A stretch of 6,337 nucleotides of DNA from Lachnospiraceae bacterium (GTDB lineage Bacteria; Bacillota; Clostridia; Lachnospirales; Lachnospiraceae), in the NCBI GenBank assembly GCA_003484785.1, contig DNAD01000087.1, forward strand, positions 1-6,337, given 5' to 3'. The notes beneath the pieces are model-generated. The model ran no database searches. It saw only the letters and a program-made list of their open reading frames with translations, and was not told the origin of the DNA. This document shows, piece by piece, positions 1 to 4,595 of this stretch; position 1 is the first letter of the stretch; each line of letters opens with the position of its first letter. A program made the position numbers and the translations under genes.

Positions 1-1
1 C

Positions 2-802
2 CTTTGTCCTCTTTCCGACGGAACCCTTACCGAGGAGGAGCTTTCTTCAAAGATCACGGAAAGAACGAAGCTTGTGGCCATAGGACATGTTTCCAATGTG
101 CTGGGGTGTGAGAATCCGGTCAGGACGGCCGCGCGGATGGCTCATGACGTGGGAGCCGTTGTAGTGGTGGATGCCGCCCAGTCGGTGCCGCATATGAAGG
201 TGGATGTAAATGAGCTGGGTGCCGATTTTCTCGCGTTTTCCGGCCATAAGCTGATGGGGCCCTTCGGGATCGGAGTTCTCTATGGAAAAGAGGAGCTGCT
301 TGAGAAGATGCCGCCCTTTTTAAGAGGCGGAGAGATGATAGAGTCGGTGAGCCTTGAGGGCCAGACCTGGGCTGAGCTTCCCCATAAATTCGAGGCGGGA
401 ACGGTCAACGCGGCAGGGGCTTTCGGGCTTAAGGCTGCCATCGAATATCTTAACCGGGCAGGCTACGAAAGGATCAGAGAGGTGGAGGATACCCTTACGG
501 CAAGGCTTATGGAGGGGATGAGCAGGCTTGAATATGTGCATGTCCAGGGCTCTGAGGACCCGGGCAGGCATAACGGTATTGTATCCTTTACCATTGACGG
601 AGTGCATCCCCATGATATCTCCAGTATCCTTGACGGAAGCGGGATCAATATAAGGGCCGGGCATCACTGCGCCGAGCCTTTGATGAAATATCTTAATGTC
701 CGGTCCACTGCCAGAGCAAGCCTCTATCTTTACAATGACGAAGAGGATGTTGACGCTCTGCTTGAGGCCATACCCCGGGTCAGAAAAATAATGGGGTTCT
801 GA
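2..802 (+). CDS. sufS: Cysteine desulfurase SufS, C-terminal 266 residues (5' partial)
   Basis: SufS is a PLP enzyme of the SUF pathway that removes sulfur from L-cysteine, giving alanine and a persulfide on its active-site cysteine. The reading frame is open from base 2, and the real start lies left of the window; full-length SufS is about 405-415 residues, so roughly 140-150 are missing. Visible family marks, in order, are HVSNVLG (the PLP-stacking histidine), the VDAAQ motif with the PLP-binding aspartate, SGHK with the Schiff-base lysine (codon 248-250), FEAGT, and RAGHHCAEP with the catalytic cysteine (codon 668-670), followed by the RASLYLYN segment. The direct GHHCAEP context marks a SufS-type (group II) enzyme rather than NifS/IscS. 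The sufU gene follows after 45 bases on the same strand, so the two are very probably co-transcribed, with sufCBD expected upstream. The GTG at 74 is internal and not the start. Confidence 0.96.
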   Translation, partial: LCPLSDGTLTEEELSSKITERTKLVAIGHVSNVLGCENPVRTAARMAHDVGAVVVVDAAQSVPHMKVDVNELGADFLAFSGHKLMGPFGIGVLYGKEELLEKMPPFLRGGEMIESVSLEGQTWAELPHKFEAGTVNAAGAFGLKAAIEYLNRAGYERIREVEDTLTARLMEGMSRLEYVHVQGSEDPGRHNGIVSFTIDGVHPHDISSILDGSGINIRAGHHCAEPLMKYLNVRSTARASLYLYNDEEDVDALLEAIPRVRKIMGF

Positions 803-832
803 GGAGCTGCTTATTAAGCGTTTACCGGGCCG

Positions 833-840
833 AGAAAGGA
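833..840 (+). promoter_or_regulatory. Ribosome binding site of sufU
   Basis: AGAAAGGA ends seven bases before the ATG at 848. It supports that start. No promoter-like sequence is obvious in the 45-base gap after sufS, which fits one transcript. Confidence 0.7.
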
Positions 841-847
841 ATTTGCA

Positions 848-1294
848 ATGGCACTTAATTCAATTTACGGAGAGATCCTGAACGAACATAATCTGAGGCC
901 GACTCACAGAGGGGCCATAGATGATCCTACCATAACTCTTGACGGGAAAAATCCTTCCTGCGGCGATGAGATCACGATACAGCTTAAGGTAAACGAGGAG
1001 GGCATGATCGAGGACGGCAGCTTTACCGGAAGCGGCTGCGCGATCTCCCAGGCCTCGGTGGATATGATGCTGGATCTTATAATAGGAGAGAAAAAGGAAC
1101 GGGCCCTTGAGCTTTATGAACTTTTCATGAGAATGATACGGGGCGAGGCCTCCGAAGAGGAGCTGGAGGAGCTTGACGAGGCCATGGTGCTTAAGGACAT
1201 CTCCCATATGCCTGCAAGAGTGAAGTGTGCCGTGCTTGGATGGAGGACCATGGAGGCGATGCTTGGAGAGGGTGAGCTTCAGGCTGATGAGTAA
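848..1294 (+). CDS. sufU: SufU, Fe-S assembly sulfurtransferase
   Basis: SufU is the zinc-dependent sulfur acceptor that takes the persulfide from SufS and passes it on for Fe-S cluster assembly on SufBCD in Gram-positive bacteria. The 148-residue product matches the usual length (about 145-150). The zinc and sulfur-handling residues of SufU are all present: Cys38 and Asp40 in GKNPSCGDE, Cys64 in GSGCAISQAS, and Cys127 in PARVKCAVLGW. The insert between the second and third cysteine (about residues 80-118, acidic and helical) is the SufU-specific region that separates it from IscU. It lies 45 bases behind sufS, the normal Firmicutes pairing. A palindrome-rich spacer follows, so the suf transcript may end there. 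Start ATG is supported by AGAAAGGA at 833-840. Confidence 0.96.
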   Translation: MALNSIYGEILNEHNLRPTHRGAIDDPTITLDGKNPSCGDEITIQLKVNEEGMIEDGSFTGSGCAISQASVDMMLDLIIGEKKERALELYELFMRMIRGEASEEELEELDEAMVLKDISHMPARVKCAVLGWRTMEAMLGEGELQADE

Positions 1295-1306
1295 ATCGTA
1301 TCATGG

Positions 1307-1323
1307 TCAAAAGCGCCTTTTGA
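1307..1323. repeat. Short perfect hairpin after sufU
   Basis: TCAAAAG / CTTTTGA arms of seven bases surround a CGC loop, 12 bases after the sufU stop. It might end or stabilise the suf transcript, but no T-run follows, so it is not a standard intrinsic terminator. Its core AAAAGCGC (1309-1316) recurs in the same orientation at 1470-1477, near the other end of the spacer. Confidence 0.6.
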
Positions 1324-1352
1324 TGCGGATAAGCTATATGTAAAATTAAAAT

Positions 1353-1380
1353 TAGTAAAATCAACATTATTGATTTACTA
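1353..1380. repeat. AT-rich hairpin in the sufU-ATPase spacer
   Basis: TAGTAAAATCAA (1353-1364) pairs with TTGATTTACTA (1370-1380) with a single bulged A and a five-base CATTA loop. The pairing is mostly A-T. No T-run follows. Role unknown: it could be a protein-binding dyad, part of a small repeat element, or a weak transcript end. Confidence 0.6.
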
Positions 1381-1399
1381 TGCGAATTACTCGCGTGAA

Positions 1400-1477
1400 G
1401 CGCTTTGAACGGCGCGTTACTATTCACAGCCTTTTGGGCTGTGAATAGTAACAACGGCGCTTCTTCGTTAAAAGCGC
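1400..1477. repeat. Outer inverted repeat enclosing a second palindrome
   Basis: GCGCTTTGAACG (1400-1411) and CGTTAAAAGCGC (1466-1477) are complementary at 11 of 12 positions. They enclose the large 16-bp hairpin at 1416-1452. If that hairpin and one copy of its flanking 8-base repeat are removed on paper, these arms would form a compact stem with a nine-base loop, suggesting that the site was a hairpin before the inner palindrome arrived. A second, shorter pairing (GAAGCGC 1397-1403 with GCGCTTC 1457-1463) is also possible. Confidence 0.6.
1408..1460. mobile_element. Putative 37-bp palindromic insertion with 8-bp direct repeats
   Basis: The centre (1416-1452) is a perfect inverted repeat: GTTACTATTCACAGCC, a TTTTG loop, then GGCTGTGAATAGTAAC (16 bp arms). 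It is bordered without any gap by AACGGCGC on both sides (1408-1415 and 1453-1460), an exact 8-base direct repeat of the kind left as a target-site duplication. It carries no gene, so if mobile it would be moved by an enzyme encoded elsewhere, as for REP/MITE-like elements. The palindrome and direct repeats are seen directly; mobility is inference. It is not a usual terminator because no T-run follows on either strand. Confidence 0.55.
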
Positions 1478-1499
1478 GGGAAGGGTTTCCGATGCTTAC

Positions 1500-1508
1500 A
1501 GGAGGGGG
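1500..1508 (+). promoter_or_regulatory. Strong ribosome binding site of the ATPase gene
   Basis: AGGAGGGGG, with AGGAGG at 1500-1505, ends two bases before the ATG at 1511, and its AGGAGG core ends five bases before it. This decides the start against the in-frame Met23 (codon at 1577) and against the ATG at 1405, which opens another frame. Confidence 0.75.
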
Positions 1509-1510
1509 AT

Positions 1511-2986
1511 ATGGAGAAAGAAGGATCGCAGGGGGATCCCTTTACGCAGAATCTGCAGGCAGATTCCGCGCAGCCCATGAAAGACGGGAACCGCCTGGCC
1601 GGAAGGGGGAAGGAACAGGCCATCCTTAAGGCTGCCTACGAAACGGAGGGGTTCTGCCTTCTGGGTCTGTACGGCAGGAGAAGGGCCGGAAAGACTGCTC
1701 TGCTTAATCAGTTCTGTAAGGGGAAAAAGAATATCTATCTTACCGCAAGGGAGGTAAAGCCCGAAAGGAACATGGCGATCTTTGGCAGGCTTCTGTCACG
1801 GGAGCCCGGGCTTAAAGCCCTTGGGCTGGATATCGGACTGAATGATCTGCGGAGTCTTTTTTCTTATCTGGCAATGGCCTCCGCCGGGGAAAGACTGGTG
1901 GTTGTAATAGACGAGTTCCAGTATCTGAGCGAAGCGGAACCGGGGCTTGTGAAGGAATTTATAAGAGGTATGGAATATGAGCTGGCTCAGAAGAATATCC
2001 TTCTGATCGTCTGCGGAGATACCTTCGACTGTATGAAGGAGCTGTTAGAGGGCGAGCTTTCGATCGAACAGAGAGCCGGCATCTGCCTTAAGCCGTTAGG
2101 CTACAGGGAAGCGGCAAGGCTGACTGCGGGCTATTCCAATGAGGAAAAGCTTCTGGTCTATTCCGTTACCGGAGGCGTTCCCGGATATATCTCACTGTTT
2201 GATACGGACAGATCCGCCCTTGACAACATTTCCGCATTGTTTTTCAGGGCGGAGGGATACCTTTATGAAGAGGCAAAGAACATTCTCAGAAGGATGTATC
2301 GCAATGTAAGCCTTTACAATACCCTGCTTGAGGTGATCGGAAAGGGAGCCGTCAGGATGAACGCGATCTCAAAGGGCTCCGGTTACGATACCCCCGTCAT
2401 ATCTCCTGCGGTAAAGAAGCTCATTGCAAACGGGATGATCGAGAAGAATCTGCCCCTGCTCAATGAAACGAGCAAACGGGATGCGGAGTATCTGATAAGT
2501 GATGCGATGCTCAGGTTCTACTATACGTTTGTAAGCGATGCTCTGACAGAGATAGAGGCCGGAGAGGGCGAAAGGTATTTCGAAGAGAAGGTAAAGCCCG
2601 CTCTTACCGGCTTTCTCGGTGAAGCCTTTGAGGATATCGCAAGGCAGTATATCCTCATAAGGTCAAAAAACGGCGGCTTTGAGGAGCGGCTGGTGAAGAG
2701 CGGCCGCTGGAGGAATACCGATGCCAATAAACACAGCGAGGAGATAGATGTGGTTTCGGTCAACGAAAACAAAACCGCCGCGGTCATAGGGGAGTGCCTT
2801 TATAAGAATTCCAGCATGGAGACCGAGCGCGTGGAAAAATGCATTGAGACCGGAGAGAAGCTGGGTTTAAGGATAATAAAGTATCTGATGTTTTCAAAGA
2901 ACGGGTATTATCCCAGCAGCCTGAGAAAATACAAAAATGATGAAAGGGTCGAGCTGCTCACGCTAAGGGATCTGTATAACCTTTAG
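1511..2986 (+). CDS. AAA+ ATPase with C-terminal DUF234-type nuclease-like domain
   Basis: This 491-residue protein belongs to the archaeal-ATPase/DUF234 group, common in archaea and anaerobic Firmicutes; the cellular role of these proteins is not established. Residues 28-230 form the P-loop domain: Walker A GRRRAGKT at 55-62, Walker B with VVVIDEFQYL at 130-139 (Asp134, Glu135), a sensor-like LLIVCGD at 164-170, and a VTGGVPGYI segment at 219-227. Residues about 265-340 look like the winged helix, ending in the typical YLISDAMLRFYYTFV. The C-terminal part (about 360-491) is a restriction-endonuclease-like fold, with EIDVV (411-415, Asp413) followed by GECLYK (427-432). Relatives usually read E-C-K at that point, so the catalytic lysine position holds Leu430, with Lys432 two residues on. 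No transmembrane segment is visible. It sits between sufU and nth with no clear functional tie to either. The assignment to the family is firm; function is unknown. Confidence 0.88.
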   Translation: MEKEGSQGDPFTQNLQADSAQPMKDGNRLAGRGKEQAILKAAYETEGFCLLGLYGRRRAGKTALLNQFCKGKKNIYLTAREVKPERNMAIFGRLLSREPGLKALGLDIGLNDLRSLFSYLAMASAGERLVVVIDEFQYLSEAEPGLVKEFIRGMEYELAQKNILLIVCGDTFDCMKELLEGELSIEQRAGICLKPLGYREAARLTAGYSNEEKLLVYSVTGGVPGYISLFDTDRSALDNISALFFRAEGYLYEEAKNILRRMYRNVSLYNTLLEVIGKGAVRMNAISKGSGYDTPVISPAVKKLIANGMIEKNLPLLNETSKRDAEYLISDAMLRFYYTFVSDALTEIEAGEGERYFEEKVKPALTGFLGEAFEDIARQYILIRSKNGGFEERLVKSGRWRNTDANKHSEEIDVVSVNENKTAAVIGECLYKNSSMETERVEKCIETGEKLGLRIIKYLMFSKNGYYPSSLRKYKNDERVELLTLRDLYNL

Positions 2987-3030
2987 GGATAACGGAATCA
3001 GCATGGTAAACTAAAGATTACTGATTTGCA

Positions 3031-3036
3031 GGGGAG
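3031..3036 (+). promoter_or_regulatory. Ribosome binding site of nth
   Basis: GGGGAG ends six bases before the ATG at 3043 and supports that start. The 56-base gap after the ATPase stop shows no terminator, so nth may share its transcript. Confidence 0.6.
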
Positions 3037-3042
3037 TATAAA

Positions 3043-3678
3043 ATGGCGTCTGAACGGACTAAAAAGATACTGAAGATCCTTGATGACCAGTATGGCACCG
3101 ATATGAGGATCTATCTCGAGCACGACTCGGCCTGGCAGCTTCTGATCTCTACGATCCTGAGCGCCCAGTGTACCGATGCCAGGGTTAATATCGTTACCAG
3201 GGAGCTGTTTAAAAAATATCCTTCCATAGAGGCCTTTGCCAATGCCGACCTTTCCGAGCTTTCGGAGGATATACGCTCTACGGGCTTTTATCATAATAAG
3301 GCAAAGAATATCATAGGGTGCTGTAAAAAGCTTCATTATGAATTCGGCGATGAGGTGCCAAAGACCATTGAGGAGCTTACCTCCTTGCCTGGTGTGGGGA
3401 GAAAGACCGCTAACGTCATAAGGGGAAATATCTTTCACGATCCCAGCATAGTGGTGGATACTCATGTGAAGAGAATATCGGCAAAGCTTGGCTTTACGAA
3501 GGAAAAGGATCCGGAAAAGATAGAATATGACCTGATGAAGGTACTGCCGAAGGATCACTGGATCTTATACAATATCCAGATAATCACCTTCGGAAGGGAT
3601 ATCTGCAAGGCACAGAGACCTGAATGTGACAGATGCCGGCTGACTGAATACTGCAGTCAGCAAAAGTCTCATTCGTGA
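3043..3678 (+). CDS. nth: Endonuclease III, [4Fe-4S] base-excision repair glycosylase/AP lyase
   Basis: Endonuclease III removes oxidised pyrimidines from DNA and cuts the resulting abasic site by beta-elimination. The 211-residue length is normal for the family. The SAQCTD motif (40-45) is the conserved DNA-contacting segment. The helix-hairpin-helix is LPGVGRKTA (115-123) with catalytic Lys121, and Asp139 in VVDTHVKR is the catalytic aspartate, matching Lys120 and Asp138 of the E. coli enzyme. The C-terminal cluster loop has the exact spacing Cys188-x6-Cys195-x2-Cys198-x5-Cys204. It therefore needs an Fe-S cluster, and the SUF genes lie about 1.7 kb upstream; whether this is more than coincidence is unclear. 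The ATPase gene is 56 bases upstream on the same strand. Its last ten bases overlap the 3' end of the convergent minus-strand gene. Confidence 0.97.
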   Translation: MASERTKKILKILDDQYGTDMRIYLEHDSAWQLLISTILSAQCTDARVNIVTRELFKKYPSIEAFANADLSELSEDIRSTGFYHNKAKNIIGCCKKLHYEFGDEVPKTIEELTSLPGVGRKTANVIRGNIFHDPSIVVDTHVKRISAKLGFTKEKDPEKIEYDLMKVLPKDHWILYNIQIITFGRDICKAQRPECDRCRLTEYCSQQKSHS

Positions 3679-4295
3679 AAGTAGTCGGTGGTCTTAAGCA
3701 TTTTTACTATGGAATCCCGGGTCGGAGCCGTGAGCTTTTCGGCATCTGCCGTAAGCAGCTCGACGGAACAGAAGTCAAACTCGTCGGCATATATCTGCGC
3801 AAGCAGCCTGTAATTCCCCTTTACGTCGGAATGAACGCTCACACCGTATTCAAGGACCTGCTTTGCTTCCTGTATGCGGCCCTGCTCATAAAGAGCGTTT
3901 CCCCACAGATAGAGATACTTGACCAGCTCAAGGAAGTTTTCGTCACAGGAGGAGAGATAGTCCAGATTGGCTACACCGTACTTAAGCTTTAAGTCGGTGT
4001 TGGAGATTCCGGAGAGATTTACTATCTTTTTGTCCTTAAGGGCCAGGAGCTTTTTCTGATAATCCCTTATATTATCATCGGGATCATCGGGGCTTTCGGG
4101 GTTGAGCGGAAGCTTTGAAAAGTCGGGCTCTATATATACGATATCGGTAAGGGGCTGCTTTCTGACACTGTTTGCCTCAAGCTCTCTTTTCCACAGCTCC
4201 TTTATCCCGGCATTGATATTTTTGCCGGAGTGACGCATATAGATCGAAAAGGATGCTATAATTATACCCAGGGTTGTAAAAATAGGAAAAAACAT
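3669..4295 (-). CDS. Membrane-anchored TPR-like protein of unknown function
   Basis: The product is 208 residues and I do not recognise a named function. Residues 2-20 (FFPIFTTLGIIIASFSIYM) form one transmembrane helix or uncleaved anchor. The following basic stretch (RHSGK, then KELWKR) suggests by the positive-inside rule that the bulk lies in the cytoplasm. Residues 30-65 hold a WKRELEANSVRKQPL segment that reads like a conserved motif, followed by an acidic proline-rich linker (67-76). Residues 120-200 are helical with TPR-like spacing, for example YLWGNALYEQGRIQEAKQVL then NYRLLAQIYADE. On the minus strand AAGGAAA (bases 4302-4308) lies about seven bases before the ATG, supporting this start. 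It is divergent from the small membrane gene at 4338, with 42 bases between, and convergent with nth. A scaffold or regulator role at the membrane is only a guess. Confidence 0.8.
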   Translation of the reverse strand: MFFPIFTTLGIIIASFSIYMRHSGKNINAGIKELWKRELEANSVRKQPLTDIVYIEPDFSKLPLNPESPDDPDDNIRDYQKKLLALKDKKIVNLSGISNTDLKLKYGVANLDYLSSCDENFLELVKYLYLWGNALYEQGRIQEAKQVLEYGVSVHSDVKGNYRLLAQIYADEFDFCSVELLTADAEKLTAPTRDSIVKMLKTTDYFHE

Positions 4296-4302
4296 ATATA
4301 AT
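4274..4302 (+). promoter_or_regulatory. Sigma-A-like promoter for the small membrane protein
   Basis: TTGTAA (4274-4279) and a perfect TATAAT (4297-4302) are separated by exactly 17 bases. Transcription would begin near 4309, leaving a leader of about 30 bases with AGAGGT at 4323-4328. The -35 box lies inside the first codons of the minus-strand gene and the -10 box overlaps that gene's ribosome binding site, so the two divergent genes share this control region. The -35 box matches only four of six consensus positions. Confidence 0.6.
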
Positions 4303-4337
4303 TTCCTTATGTATTTTATCTAAGAGGTAAAGCTAAC

Positions 4338-4442
4338 ATGATGAATTTTAACAACAGCAAAACAAAAAAGGTAATCTCGGCGGTGATCATCATTATCCTT
4401 GTGATCGCGATGATCGTTCCTACCTTATTAATGTTTATATGA
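4338..4442 (+). CDS. 34-residue single-pass membrane microprotein
   Basis: This short frame encodes a basic N-terminus (MMNFNNSKTKK, with Lys8, Lys10 and Lys11) followed by one hydrophobic helix filling residues 12-34 (VISAVIIIILVIAMIVPTLL onward), ending almost at the membrane's outer face. The positive-inside rule places the N-terminus in the cytoplasm. An AGAGGT at 4323-4328 lies nine bases before the ATG at 4338; the ATG at 4341 is an alternative start. The well-formed promoter at 4274-4302 points at it. Good signals plus a coherent topology make a real gene likely, though 34 codons alone cannot prove coding. Function unknown; possibilities include a small partner of an envelope complex or of the neighbouring membrane proteins. 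Confidence 0.65.
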   Translation: MMNFNNSKTKKVISAVIIIILVIAMIVPTLLMFI

Positions 4443-4453
4443 TATAGTATACT
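4425..4453 (+). promoter_or_regulatory. Possible weak promoter for the VanW gene
   Basis: TTATTA (4425-4430) and TATACT (4448-4453) are 17 bases apart, overlapping the end of the small gene. The -10 box matches five of six positions but the -35 box only three. Transcription from here would give a leader of about 135 bases before the VanW start. Confidence 0.3.
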
Positions 4454-4525
4454 TTTTTCCGTGTCAAATCTTAAGGGGACTTTGAGACGGCTTTGAGGGC
4501 TTTGGCCGGGATCGGTCCAAACCTC

Positions 4526-4569
4526 GTCACGAACCGGTAAGCGGGGTCTGGCGGGGAGACCGGCGTGAC
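4526..4569 (+). promoter_or_regulatory. Stem-loop in the VanW leader
   Basis: GTCACG (4526-4531) pairs with CGTGAC (4564-4569), and after a two-base AA bulge CCGG (4534-4537) pairs with CCGG (4560-4563). Inside it GGTCT and AGACC can form a competing small stem. No T-run follows, and the structure ends 13 bases before the AAGGGG ribosome binding site (4583-4588), so it may influence translation or RNA stability. The rest of the spacer 4443-4595 shows a T-run after the palindrome AGTATACT (near 4447-4459) and three imperfect CTTTGAG copies at 4480, 4491 and 4500. Confidence 0.45.
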
Positions 4570-4595
4570 CGCTTTGTATATCAAGGGGTATAAAT

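Noticed and set aside
1416..1452. Large hairpin as an intrinsic terminator of the suf transcript
   Set aside because: The stem is followed by AACGGCGC, not a T-run, on the plus strand, and by GCGCCGTT on the minus strand. The flanking direct repeats fit an insertion better.
1307..1477. CRISPR array
   Set aside because: The repeats are palindromes of different sequence, not regularly spaced identical repeats, and there are no cas genes in the window.
1405..1629. Plus-strand open frame starting in the palindrome and overlapping the ATPase start
   Set aside because: It crosses both hairpin arms, has no ribosome binding site at 1405, and the strong AGGAGG at 1500 serves the ATPase frame instead.
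1511..2986. Defence island or toxin-antitoxin system built on the ATPase
   Set aside because: No partner gene sits with it: the neighbours are sufU and nth, both housekeeping. The ATPase looks like a lone family member.
2996..3026. AATCAG / CTGATT inverted repeat before nth as an operator
   Set aside because: The arms are only six bases with a long, mostly unpaired centre, so it is within chance expectation.
3675..3992. Plus-strand open frame of 105 codons
   Set aside because: It is the antisense of the TPR-like gene, with no ribosome binding site and no recognisable motif.
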